Assembly: GCA_009780315.1 (NCBI GenBank) | Contig: WRAH01000007.1 | Coordinates: 46,228-110,227 of the forward strand | Source: Defluviitaleaceae bacterium | Lineage (GTDB): Bacteria > Bacillota > Clostridia > Lachnospirales > WQUN01 | Direction of reading: 5' to 3' | Length of the DNA stretch: 64,000 nucleotides | Part shown: positions 18,548 to 25,396 of the stretch, one piece after another | How the letters are laid out: each line of letters starts with the position of its first letter | Numbering within the stretch: the first letter of the stretch is position 1 | Notes under the pieces: model-generated | What the model saw: only the letters and a program-made list of their open reading frames with translations | What the model was told of the DNA's origin: nothing | Databases searched by the model: none | Made by a program: the position numbers and the translations under genes

Positions 18548-20455
18548 TGTTATCATCATATGACCTTTTACATGTTTTCTACCCATGAGATGTCTTGCTT
18601 TGCGATTTTCCACACTATCAAAGATGATTGAAAAATCGTAATCAGGTGGATATAGCTCCTCTGCGGATACCCGCAGTTTAATGCGTTTATGATTGATTAA
18701 GCGTTTTTCACCTTTAATTTGCACGCCTATTTCACCTATTTCATTGGCGCGTTCGTAAACAATGCCGATATCTTTTTTGGGATACACAGTGACACTGTCG
18801 CCAATATTAAACCGTTGGCTTCTAGGCAACACTGGGTCTATTTTTTGCTCATCCTCCACGTCCAAAGGGGTGACTGTAAGGATTGTATTTTCTTTAAAGG
18901 CTGGCTTTTCTATAGTAGATATCCCTGAATAAGTGATTTCACGGGCGCGTTGTAAAATCTGTTGAGGTAGTCCTAACCGCTCTGCAATGTGTAAGGCGCA
19001 ACTTTCACCAGCCTCCCCAATTTCCAAACGATAAAGAGGCATGAGGGTTTCCTTGTCAAACGCCATGCGGGCATTGATAACCCCTTGAGTATTGGTAGCA
19101 AAATCTTTGATTTCTGGATAGTGCGTGGTGACGGTGAATAAGCAATTTGTTGTTAGCAAAGCCTCCAAAATAGCAGTCGCAATGCCCATACCCTCGGCAG
19201 GGTCAGTACCAGAGCCTAACTCGTCAAACAAAATTAAAGAATTTTCCGTGGTTTTTTCCAACACGCTGATGATATTGGTCATGTGTGATGAGAAAGTGGA
19301 AAGATTTTGGGATATACTTTGCCCATCCCCAATATCACACCAAACTGCGTCAAAAATACATACACTACTGCGTTCATCTGCTGGAACATGCAACCCACTT
19401 TGCGCCATCAGTGAAAGCAGTCCAACAGTCTTTATGGCAACAGTCTTACCCCCTGTATTTGGGCCTGTCACAATGATTCCCCTTGTGCCGTTGCCAAGAG
19501 CAAAGTTTAAAGGCACAGGCGGGACTTCATCTTCACTTTTACGCAAAAGAGGGTGGCGTGCTTCTAGTAATCGAATTTCCCTATCTTCTGTTAAGCGAAT
19601 TTGTGTGGCATTCATGGATATGCTCAGTTTCGCCTTGGCAAAAACAAAGTCCAGTGTCTCCATGGCTTCCATATTTCTTTTAATAAAGGTAAGGTCTTCA
19701 TAAATCAAAGCGGTGAGGGTGTATAAAATTGTACGCACCTCATTGTCTTCTTCGATTTTTAGCCCAGCCAGTTCATCTTGTAGTTTTGATACGGCTGTAG
19801 GTTCGATAAAACACGTGCCGCCTGTGTTGGATACCTCTACCAAAATGCCTGATATTTTATTTTTGTAATCGCGCTTCACAGGCATGGTGTATCGCCCGTT
19901 GCGCACAGCCACAAAACCGTCTACACAATATTGCTTGTTTTTTTGCAACAGAGACTCGATTTTACTTTTAATTTGTTCACCTTTGCGCTCTATGCTTCGG
20001 CGCAAGTCGTGAAGCCTTGGGGTTGCCCTGTCGTCAATTTGCCCATTGTGCAAACAGCGGTTAATTTCCTCTGCCAGTGCAGACTGGTCTATCATTGCAT
20101 TGCCATACAGTGAAATATCCGTTCCTGTCACTTCTGCACGTTTCAAATACGCCCGCATACGGTTGCAGGAGGAAAGAAATGTTGCCACATTTTCTATATT
20201 GTCTGTGGTAAGCAAAGCGTCTGCGTTGATTAAACCAATAATTTTTTCATGGTCTGTCATGCTGGCAATGGGGGGACTGCCTACATGGTCTATAATATTT
20301 TTTGCCTCGGTGGTTTGGTTTAACAACCGCGTTGCGTCTGTGATGGTGCTGGCAGGGGTCATTGCCTGACAACGTGCCTTGGCGGCTGATGAAATGGCGC
20401 AGTCAGCAAGTTGGTTGAGTACAACATCAAATTCCAGGGTTTTAAAATGATTCAT
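18524..20455 (-). CDS. MutS2-like ATPase lacking the Smr nuclease domain
   Basis: 643 residues, clearly shorter than MutS2 (about 780). N-terminal core and clamp regions (about 1-290; RNGRYTMPVKRDYKNKISG is MutS2-like); Walker A GPNTGGKT (331-338); Walker B LILFDELGSGTDP (407-419); a family-typical GEAGESCALHIAERLG (480-495). Unlike MutS2 it stops after a small beta-rich segment with no C-terminal Smr endonuclease motif. The C-terminus (SVENRKARHLMGRKHVKG) looks intact rather than truncated. MutS2 proteins act on branched DNA and collided ribosomes; this Smr-less paralogue cannot cut through Smr, so its role is uncertain. It is preceded on the minus strand by a hairpin with a T-run. Confidence 0.85.
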   Translation of the reverse strand: MNHFKTLEFDVVLNQLADCAISSAAKARCQAMTPASTITDATRLLNQTTEAKNIIDHVGSPPIASMTDHEKIIGLINADALLTTDNIENVATFLSSCNRMRAYLKRAEVTGTDISLYGNAMIDQSALAEEINRCLHNGQIDDRATPRLHDLRRSIERKGEQIKSKIESLLQKNKQYCVDGFVAVRNGRYTMPVKRDYKNKISGILVEVSNTGGTCFIEPTAVSKLQDELAGLKIEEDNEVRTILYTLTALIYEDLTFIKRNMEAMETLDFVFAKAKLSISMNATQIRLTEDREIRLLEARHPLLRKSEDEVPPVPLNFALGNGTRGIIVTGPNTGGKTVAIKTVGLLSLMAQSGLHVPADERSSVCIFDAVWCDIGDGQSISQNLSTFSSHMTNIISVLEKTTENSLILFDELGSGTDPAEGMGIATAILEALLTTNCLFTVTTHYPEIKDFATNTQGVINARMAFDKETLMPLYRLEIGEAGESCALHIAERLGLPQQILQRAREITYSGISTIEKPAFKENTILTVTPLDVEDEQKIDPVLPRSQRFNIGDSVTVYPKKDIGIVYERANEIGEIGVQIKGEKRLINHKRIKLRVSAEELYPPDYDFSIIFDSVENRKARHLMGRKHVKGHMMITENKPHSV

Positions 20456-20485
20456 GATTTTAGCTCCTTTAGTTTTTTTTAACGC

Positions 20486-20532
20486 AAAAAGCCGTAGATA
20501 AGCACCTTAAAGAAGGCTACTCATCTACGGCT
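20486..20532 (-). terminator. Intrinsic terminator or attenuator in the mutS2-like leader
   Basis: Minus-strand stem AGCCGTAGAT/ATCTACGGCT (20523-20532 with 20490-20499), an inner AGC/CTT stem, followed by TTTTT. It lies 31 bp upstream of the mutS2-like start and 18 bp downstream of the end of the structured RNA, so read-through of two terminators could feed this gene. Confidence 0.65.
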
Positions 20533-20550
20533 TAGTGTGTGGAATCACAT

Positions 20551-20739
20551 AAAAAAAGATACGACCTATTCGTATCCTGCCAAGATTGCAGTATTCAAAA
20601 AAAGGTTACTAATGTTGGCGGTACACAAAGAAACATGTACAACACCATGGTATGCGGTTTTAGGCTTTTGCCACCGATACCCAATTAGCACTCACAAAAC
20701 ATACCTTCTTTCAAATGACTGAAATATAATTTTTAAAGC
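20551..20739 (-). ncRNA. Candidate ~190-nt structured small RNA with own promoter and terminator (6S-like size)
   Basis: A perfect-type promoter (20746-20774, minus) predicts a start near 20739, and a hairpin GATACGA/TCGTATC (20570-20576 with 20558-20564) followed by seven Us ends it near 20551. In between, read on the minus strand: a 14-bp closing helix (20716-20703 with 20606-20593); an asymmetric internal loop; a second helix (20690-20681 with 20618-20608); two hairpins (20681-20649 with nested GGTAT/ATACC, CGGU/ACCG and GGC/GCC; and 20646-20617 around GUACA/UGUAC); and a short CUGC/GCAG hairpin. Small open frames here have no ribosome binding site. Size, long closing helix and stand-alone unit fit 6S RNA, but I cannot confirm the family. 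A leader riboswitch for the mutS2-like gene is the alternative. Confidence 0.55.
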
Positions 20740-20745
20740 AAGTGA

Positions 20746-20774
20746 AGTATAACCACATCAAAGGAAAATGTCAA
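20746..20774 (-). promoter_or_regulatory. Consensus sigmaA promoter of the minus-strand structured RNA
   Basis: Minus strand: TTGACA (20774-20769), 17-nt spacer, TATACT (20751-20746). One of the closest-to-consensus promoters in the window, and no protein gene starts directly behind it. Confidence 0.75.
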
Positions 20775-20808
20775 TGGTAAATTTTCTACAATTTTTCGTT
20801 AAAAAACC

Positions 20809-20837
20809 TTTACATCTTAGAAAAAATGATATAAACT
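20809..20837 (+). promoter_or_regulatory. Probable promoter of the plus-strand structured RNA
   Basis: TTTACA (20809-20814), 17-nt spacer, TAAACT (20832-20837); a TATAAA at 20830 gives an alternative with shorter spacing. The predicted start is near 20844, 17 nt before the structured core. It diverges from the minus-strand promoter 35 bp away. Confidence 0.45.
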
Positions 20838-20843
20838 ATGTAC

Positions 20844-20967
20844 AAGCGGTAGCTATAAACAGGAGTGAGCCGTGGGGTCTCCGATGTAAACAGCATCAAA
20901 GGACTCACGTAGGGATGGGCGTAGAGCCATCACTCGGCATGAACAGGTTAGACCTGCCACCACGGCA
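20844..20967 (+). ncRNA. Candidate structured RNA with pseudoknot (unknown; guide-RNA-like or riboswitch-like)
   Basis: The sequence folds as follows: closing helix GCCGUGG/CCACGGC (20869-20875 with 20960-20966); hairpin GAUG/CAUC (20883-20886 with 20894-20897); hairpin GAUGG/CCAUC (20914-20918 with 20927-20931); hairpin CAGGU/ACCUG (20944-20948 with 20952-20956). GAGUG (20863-20867) can pair with CACUC (20931-20935) across the closing helix, making a pseudoknot, or GUGAG (20865-20869) can pair with CUCAC (20904-20908), a mutually exclusive alternative. The GC-rich core stands out in AT-rich surroundings. I match no riboswitch consensus I know. It faintly recalls the RNA scaffold found at the end of TnpB-type elements, but no tnpB or IS end is present. 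The 3' end is undefined. Confidence 0.5.
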
Positions 20968-21146
20968 ATCTGATTATACCACACTTTTCCCCCAAACACC
21001 AAGTGTTCGGTATACAATCAGTAGTTTATTAAGTATGTATTTTATCGTGTGTGTGCAGTAGGATGATTTGTACATGAAGAGTGATGGTGCCATTTTTGCG
21101 TGCTTGCTTTTATTACCGTAAACTTAGAAAAGAGAGGTAATAAGCC

Positions 21147-21443
21147 ATGAAAAGGCACAATAACAGAAGCATTGACCCATTAAGAAAGATGGTTTTACCC
21201 AGTGCCATAAGGCAAGACTTGAAGTTAGAACCCAAAGACCAAGTATCCCTTATGCCAGTAGAAACCCTCGTTGTTTTGTGGCGCATAGACGGTGAGCCGT
21301 CTTCCCATTGCTACACAAGTGAAATTGACGAACTGGGCAGAATAGAAGTTCCTTTTGAACTCATGTTCCAGTTATCTTGGAATGTGCTTGATGAAATTTC
21401 AATTCATTCCATAGACAATCTGGTAATATTAAAATCAGTGTAA
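21147..21443 (+). CDS. Tandem AbrB/SpoVT-like swapped-hairpin protein
   Basis: 98 residues, ATG behind AGAGAGGTAATAAGCC. Two AbrB-type half-domains occur in one chain. The first, residues 7-35, reads RSIDPLRKMVLPSAIRQDL. The second, about 58-97, reads EIDELGRIEVPFELMFQL. Both follow the vDxxGRivlPxeiRxxL pattern, the first degenerate. AbrB-family proteins are DNA-binding transition-state regulators or antitoxin-type repressors that normally dimerise; a single chain with two halves would form a pseudo-dimer. No toxin gene is adjacent. It lies 180 bp downstream of the plus-strand structured RNA, with which it might be co-transcribed. Confidence 0.7.
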   Translation: MKRHNNRSIDPLRKMVLPSAIRQDLKLEPKDQVSLMPVETLVVLWRIDGEPSSHCYTSEIDELGRIEVPFELMFQLSWNVLDEISIHSIDNLVILKSV

Positions 21444-21454
21444 TCAGTATGCTA

Positions 21455-21489
21455 AAAGCCCCCACAATATGTATTGTGGGGGCTTTGTT
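21455..21489 (+). terminator. Terminator of the AbrB-like gene
   Basis: Perfect 15-bp stem AAAGCCCCCACAATA (21455-21469) with 21472-21486. The loop is effectively the last pairs opening, and a short T-containing tail follows. Confidence 0.75.
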
Positions 21490-21513
21490 ATTTGTCAACA
21501 CTAAAGTAAAACA

Positions 21514-21542
21514 AACCCCATTCTATTTTCTGGAATGGGGTT
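21514..21542. repeat. 10-bp perfect inverted repeat
   Basis: AACCCCATTC (21514-21523) and GAATGGGGTT (21533-21542) with a 9-nt loop. It is the second of three hairpins in 210 bp. With no clear T-run its role is unclear. Confidence 0.5.
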
Positions 21543-21610
21543 ATGTACATGAAACATCTTATGCTTTTCGGGAGATGAGTCATCTGTGGATGCTTCCCAC
21601 ACCCAATAAC

Positions 21611-21662
21611 AAAGCCTCCTTAATGATTTTATAATAAAATATTATGAAGGAGGCTTTTTTTT
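21611..21662. terminator. Bidirectional terminator
   Basis: AAAGCCTCCTT (21611-21621) with AAGGAGGCTTT (21647-21657), an AT-rich inner stem, then eight Ts. Situated before the convergent small membrane protein gene, whose stop is at 21680. Confidence 0.8.
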
Positions 21663-21679
21663 GTGCATGTACTTTAGTA

Positions 21680-22018
21680 CTAAAGCAATATGCCATATAT
21701 AAACACTGCAATAATAGCAATACAAGCCAAAATCATCATGAGATTAAGGGTAAAGTCAATATTGCTCCGCTTCTTTTTTGTAGGTTTTGAAGGGGGGGCA
21801 ATGGTGGCTGGGTGGCGATATGGCGGCGATGATGGAGCAGATAGTTTTTTTTCTTTGACCATGTAGTTGTTAATGATTTTTTCTGCTTCGGCTACAAAGT
21901 CTACAGGCATTTTTTTTACTGGGGTATCTTGATTGACTATAAAAATGGCTTGCTCGTACCATTTTGTAGAATCGCCTTTAAGTAAAATAACACGTTCTGT
22001 TTTTCCTATGGTTGACAT
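21680..22018 (-). CDS. Small C-terminally anchored membrane protein, unknown
   Basis: 112 residues from the ATG at 22018 (TGGGAGGATTATCC site). Layout: an N-terminal soluble segment of ~55 residues (TERVILLKGDSTKWYEQAIF, VDFVAEAEKIINNYM) that looks conserved-type rather than random; a Pro/Ser-rich linker (~65-82); a basic patch TKKKRS; then one TM helix at the C-terminus (~93-112). This predicts a cytoplasmic domain tethered to the membrane, or the reverse. The family is not recognised and no operon partner is on the same strand. Confidence 0.65.
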   Translation of the reverse strand: MSTIGKTERVILLKGDSTKWYEQAIFIVNQDTPVKKMPVDFVAEAEKIINNYMVKEKKLSAPSSPPYRHPATIAPPSKPTKKKRSNIDFTLNLMMILACIAIIAVFIYGILL

Positions 22019-22191
22019 GGATAATCCTCCCAAAATTCTATATGGAAATTATCACCATATAAAGACAAGCCTATACATATATAGTATGAATAAAGCTTTT
22101 TTTTGTGCATAAAACCTCACTATGCGCGTTTTCCATGATTGTGGTATGATGTAAGAAATAATCCCCCATGTGGGTGAGAGGAATGTGGACA

Positions 22192-22947
22192 ATGAGTCAA
22201 ATGAACGAGAACCGCCATTTTATGCAATGCCCATCTTTTAAAGAAAGAATGGCAGAAAGCGACCAATCTAAAGGCATTACTCCACCGCCCTTTGGTAAGC
22301 CAGCTGTTGGTGAGTTGATTCAACTACCTGCTTTTGACAATGTAGTAACCATCCCATCTTATGTAGACCTTTTGGACATTCGCCGCAGCAGGCGTGCCTA
22401 TAGTGACACACCAATGACTGGGGCGCAATTGGCTTTCATCTTATGGAGTACACAAGGTATTCAAAATTTCCGCGGCGATGTTTCAACATTTCGCACAGTA
22501 CCCAGTGGCGGAGCCCGTCACCCATTTGAAACCTACATCACTGTAAAGCATGTAAGTGGTGTTGCACCAGGTTTATACCACTACCGTCCAACAGAGCATA
22601 TTGGCGAAAAATATTGTACAATAGAACGTGTAGGCGATTTGCCTAGTGATGAAAAAATTAGCGAAATGTTAGCTGGACAAACATGGGCATCTAAAGCCCC
22701 TGTGGTGCTTTTCCACACATGCATACCCTACAAAGCCGAGTGGCGATATGTTAGCTTGGCGCACCGTGTCATGCTTATTGACCTTGGGCATCTTGGACAA
22801 AATGCCATGTTATCTGCGGCGGCACTGGGTCTTGGCAGTTGCTGTATGGCAGCCTATGACCAAAAAACTTGTGATGCAATCCTGGGCTTAAATGGCATAG
22901 ACGAGTATACAGTTTACGCAATTTCTGTAGGCGCATCTAAAGAGTAA
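22192..22947 (+). CDS. SagB-type FMN-dependent oxidoreductase (nitroreductase fold)
   Basis: 251 residues from the ATG at 22192, spaced 9 nt from GAGAGGA; other ATGs at 22183 and 22201 are possible. Family motifs: RRSRRAYSD (FMN-binding start of the nitroreductase fold), TVPSGGARHPFETY (the PSgGaryp block of SagB/ThcOx proteins), and GLGSCCMAAYD near the C-terminus. SagB enzymes oxidise azolines to azoles in RiPP maturation, but many stand-alone homologues with no YcaO partner have unknown substrates. No YcaO, precursor peptide or transporter is adjacent here, so a RiPP role is not supported. Cytoplasmic. Confidence 0.85.
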   Translation: MSQMNENRHFMQCPSFKERMAESDQSKGITPPPFGKPAVGELIQLPAFDNVVTIPSYVDLLDIRRSRRAYSDTPMTGAQLAFILWSTQGIQNFRGDVSTFRTVPSGGARHPFETYITVKHVSGVAPGLYHYRPTEHIGEKYCTIERVGDLPSDEKISEMLAGQTWASKAPVVLFHTCIPYKAEWRYVSLAHRVMLIDLGHLGQNAMLSAAALGLGSCCMAAYDQKTCDAILGLNGIDEYTVYAISVGASKE

Positions 22948-22952
22948 ATACT

Positions 22953-23001
22953 AAAAAACACTTACCTCTCGTTATGCTAACGGGATGTAAGTGTTTTTTT
23001 T
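22953..23001. terminator. Bidirectional terminator
   Basis: AAAAAACACTTAC (22953-22965) with GTAAGTGTTTTTT (22987-22999) and an inner CGTTA/TAACG stem, between the convergent SagB and mntR genes. Confidence 0.85.
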
Positions 23002-23002
23002 A

Positions 23003-23422
23003 TTAAGGTAAATCATCCAGCAATTTTTTAATATTCATCACAGTTTCAGCATTGAGAAAATGCTCAATTTTTTCAACTTGAGCCAGTTCATTTTCAGATT
23101 GATTGATATAGCATAAAAAACGATGAAGGATATCATGCCTAAAAACCAAATATTGACCCAGTTCTAACCCATCATCTGTCAGCTTTATATAACCGTATTT
23201 TGCAGATGTCACCAAACCCTGCTCTTTAAGGTTGCTTACCATTTTTGTTGCAGAAGAAGGTTTGACATTCAAATTTTCTGCAAGTACGCCAATTCTAACC
23301 GCTTCACCAGTGGAATGAATCCTGTAAATCATTTCTAAATAATCTTCCATAGATGTTGTGATTAAATTACCTTCCAGTAATGCATACCCTTTTAAGGTAT
23401 AAAATTTATTGTTATCTATCAT
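23003..23422 (-). CDS. mntR: DtxR/MntR-family metal-dependent repressor
   Basis: 139 residues. N-terminal winged HTH with the signature TSMEDYLEMIYRI, VKPSSATKMVSNLKEQGLV as recognition helix and YIKLTDDGLELG as wing. The dimerisation/metal domain has RHDILHRFL and EKIEHFLNAE, matching the His/Glu metal ligands of MntR. There is no SH3 domain, as in MntR rather than DtxR. A ~20-residue N-terminal extension precedes the usual start, and the ATG at 23422 is retained. It is divergent from mntP across 118 bp with a TAACA-type inverted repeat, so it is probably a Mn2+ sensor of that gene. Confidence 0.85.
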   Translation of the reverse strand: MIDNNKFYTLKGYALLEGNLITTSMEDYLEMIYRIHSTGEAVRIGVLAENLNVKPSSATKMVSNLKEQGLVTSAKYGYIKLTDDGLELGQYLVFRHDILHRFLCYINQSENELAQVEKIEHFLNAETVMNIKKLLDDLP

Positions 23423-23455
23423 GACTTTCCTTCACCCCTCAAATAAGTACTAGTG

Positions 23456-23484
23456 TAACATATTAAATTGTGTTATCATATAAT
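23456..23484 (+). promoter_or_regulatory. Candidate MntR operator and mntP -10 box
   Basis: Imperfect 7-bp inverted repeat TAACATA (23456-23462) / TGTGTTA (23469-23475) ends 3 nt before a perfect TATAAT (23479-23484), which is 57 nt upstream of mntP. The repeat covers the -35/spacer region. Confidence 0.45.
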
Positions 23485-23540
23485 TAGCTTGAGGAAAATA
23501 TCTTTCCTAACGCTAACTTTATTGTGAAGGAGTTATATTT

Positions 23541-24107
23541 ATGCTTTTGCCAATTTTATCTGGGCTTATTATATCAGTGGATGCATTTTTTATCGGGCTT
23601 TCTCTTGGTATGCAAAAGAAATGTAGATTTTTGTATCTTGTGATTATTAACGCCTTTCTTCTGGGACTTTGTGTACTAGGCTTTTTTATTGCAGGACAGA
23701 TTTATGAAATGATACCCTTTGACCCTGACCTTATTGTAGGCTTTGCCTTTATAGCACTGGGGCTTTGGACTATCTCACATTTCTTTATTTCTGAGCATAT
23801 CAAACGGCGCAAAGGTGCAGAGGTTGACACAGGTGTTTCACTTAAAACCTTTGTACTTGTGGGCTTAGTCATGAGCATTGAAGCTATGCTGGTTACAATG
23901 GGTATTACCTTTGTTTTCCTGCCAAATTCAACACTTGCCATTCCCATCACTGTCGCATTTGCACATTTTGGATACTCTGCATTGTCATTTCACTTGGCTA
24001 GAATCAAGCAAGTCAAACGCATACCTGCTGCACTTAGCCATGTGATTTCTGGTGTTGCACTTATCATTTATGGACTGATGGCACTTTTCGTAGAATTTGG
24101 TATATAG
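23541..24107 (+). CDS. mntP: MntP-family manganese efflux pump
   Basis: 188 residues, six hydrophobic helices in two halves of DUF204 type. The first half has the signature SVDAFFIGLSLGM. In the second half the equivalent helix reads MSIEAMLVTMG, with Glu where an Asp is usual. ATG behind GAAGGAGTTATATTT. MntP exports excess Mn2+ across the cytoplasmic membrane. The divergent MntR-like gene and the repeat in its promoter support this role over the related YtaF-like sporulation proteins. The next element downstream is the M-box riboswitch. Confidence 0.8.
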   Translation: MLLPILSGLIISVDAFFIGLSLGMQKKCRFLYLVIINAFLLGLCVLGFFIAGQIYEMIPFDPDLIVGFAFIALGLWTISHFFISEHIKRRKGAEVDTGVSLKTFVLVGLVMSIEAMLVTMGITFVFLPNSTLAIPITVAFAHFGYSALSFHLARIKQVKRIPAALSHVISGVALIIYGLMALFVEFGI

Positions 24108-24128
24108 TGATGTAATAAAATTACACTA

Positions 24129-24158
24129 TTGACATGTTGATTATGGATAGTGTATTAT
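24129..24158 (+). promoter_or_regulatory. Promoter of the M-box transcript
   Basis: Perfect TTGACA (24129-24134), 18-nt spacer, TATTAT (24153-24158), with the predicted start near 24165, a few bases before the aptamer. Confidence 0.7.
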
Positions 24159-24176
24159 CTGAAAAAGAAAATATAA

Positions 24177-24332
24177 CTTGTTAGGTGAGGCTCCTAAAAG
24201 AACACAGGCTACTGCCCTTAAATGTCGAGAGACGCCATAGGGTAGAACAGGCATCGTCGGATTAAGGCGTGCTTAATGTAGCTGATTTGGTTTTACTAAA
24301 TCTACGTCTTTTAGTGCTAAAACTCATACGAG
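24177..24332 (+). promoter_or_regulatory. M-box (ykoK leader) Mg2+ riboswitch aptamer
   Basis: The conserved blocks of the M-box are all present in order: TTAGGTGAGGCTCCT (24181), ACACAGGCTACTGCCC (24202), ATGTCGAGAGACGCC (24222), GGT-AGAACAGG, GGCGTGC (24266) and AGTGC..ATACGA (24313-24331). This RNA senses Mg2+: the bound form compacts and favours the downstream terminator (24430-24457). It lies upstream of uppP and mgtE, so it should raise their transcription when Mg2+ is scarce. The spacer between aptamer and terminator is ~100 nt, long enough for an antiterminator. Confidence 0.93.
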
Positions 24333-24429
24333 GGGTTTAGTTTTATAATGTCTATATGCAGTAAATAGCCACAGGATTATTCTGTAGTTATGCAGGTGTG
24401 TTTTGCATGTAGATAACATTGAAGCGTAT

Positions 24430-24457
24430 AACGACCCCTTTTGGCGGTCGTTTTTTT
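24430..24457 (+). terminator. Riboswitch-controlled intrinsic terminator
   Basis: AACGACC (24430-24436) with GGTCGTT (24446-24452), an inner CC/GG pair and seven Ts to 24457. It ends 126 bp before uppP. That stretch holds only a short frame from ATG 24499, which overlaps uppP out of frame and is not called as a gene. Confidence 0.85.
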
Positions 24458-24583
24458 ATTGCCCTCATGAGTATTTGCCATGCCGCGAAAGGGGAGCTAT
24501 GATGGATTCTGACAGTAGTAAGCGCAGTAACAATATTGGTCATAATCATATGATGACAAAATCACAAGATACGAGGTTAGTAT

Positions 24584-25360
24584 ATGAATTTATTGGAAGC
24601 AATCATACTAGGATTTATACAGGGAATATCAGAGTTTTTGCCTGTGTCCAGTTCAGGGCATCTGCTGGTATTTCATCATATCTTTGGGATAACGGCAGAG
24701 GATAATCTTACTTTTATTATCGTGCTGAACATGGGTAGTCTTATGCCCCTTTTATTTGTTTTCCGCAGGGATATTTGGGCTTTGATAAAAAAACCTTTTC
24801 AAAAAACTACAGCTTTATTGGTTATTGCTACAATTCCCCTAGTCATTGTAACCTTGCTTTTTGAATCGTTTATTGAATCTGTATTCTACATGGTACATTT
24901 TCTGCCTTTTGGGTTTGTTGTCACAGGGGTGGTTTTGTTGCTTTCTGATAGGCTCAAAAGAAATGAAAAAAGTATGGAGGATATTACATTTGTAAATGCT
25001 ATCCTTATTGGCTGTGCCCAAGCCGTTGCTGTTTTTCCTGGTATCTCACGTTCGGGAAGCACCATCACCGCAACAATGGCAAGTGGTGTAAACCGTGAAA
25101 GTGCCGCAAAGTTTTCTTTCCTCATGTCTATTCCTGCGGCTGTTGGTGCGATGTTGTTTAGACTAAGCCGTATTATGGCAGACCCAGCCTTGCTTGAAGG
25201 GTTGAATTTCGTAAATTTGGGGGCAGGATTTATCACCGCTGCCATTACAGGGTATATCGCTATCAACTTTATGTTGGCTATCGTTAAAAAAGCGAAATTA
25301 AAATATTTCGCCCTGTACTATATTTTTGCGTTGGTGGTGCTGATTATCTTGTTTTTTTAA
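24584..25360 (+). CDS. uppP: Undecaprenyl-diphosphatase UppP/BacA
   Basis: 258 residues, multi-pass membrane protein starting MNLLEAIILGFIQG, ATG behind GAGGTTAGTAT. Both family active-site motifs are present: EFLPVSSSGHL (about 17-27, with the essential Glu) and PGISRSGST (about 154-162). It recycles the C55-PP lipid carrier for peptidoglycan and teichoic acid synthesis. It lies directly behind the M-box terminator and 36 bp before mgtE, so both are likely controlled by Mg2+. Low identity at the N-terminus to a Mg-linked variant cannot be judged here. Confidence 0.93.
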   Translation: MNLLEAIILGFIQGISEFLPVSSSGHLLVFHHIFGITAEDNLTFIIVLNMGSLMPLLFVFRRDIWALIKKPFQKTTALLVIATIPLVIVTLLFESFIESVFYMVHFLPFGFVVTGVVLLLSDRLKRNEKSMEDITFVNAILIGCAQAVAVFPGISRSGSTITATMASGVNRESAAKFSFLMSIPAAVGAMLFRLSRIMADPALLEGLNFVNLGAGFITAAITGYIAINFMLAIVKKAKLKYFALYYIFALVVLIILFF

Positions 25361-25396
25361 CAGTGCAATTTTGAATAAAATATGGAGGTAGAAACC

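Noticed and set aside
20489..20720. T-box riboswitch upstream of the mutS2-like gene
   Set aside because: No TGGNACCGCG antiterminator motif was found on the minus strand and mutS2 is not a T-box target.
20537..20722. 61-codon frame over the minus-strand RNA candidate
   Set aside because: No ribosome binding site, overlaps the base-paired arms and the terminator, and shows no protein-like pattern. The RNA explanation fits better.
20844..20967. Group II intron domain 5, tmRNA, SRP RNA or RNase P fragment
   Set aside because: Only a short GAGCCG-like coincidence. The diagnostic GAAA loop, tetraloops or CCA-type ends are missing.
22192..22947. RiPP (azole peptide) cluster based on the SagB-type enzyme
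   Set aside because: No YcaO cyclodehydratase, precursor peptide, protease or exporter nearby.
24403..24705. 100-codon frame between the M-box and uppP
   Set aside because: Begins inside the expression platform and overlaps uppP out of frame. The only site-preceded sub-start (24499) is too close to its purine run and the product has no pattern.
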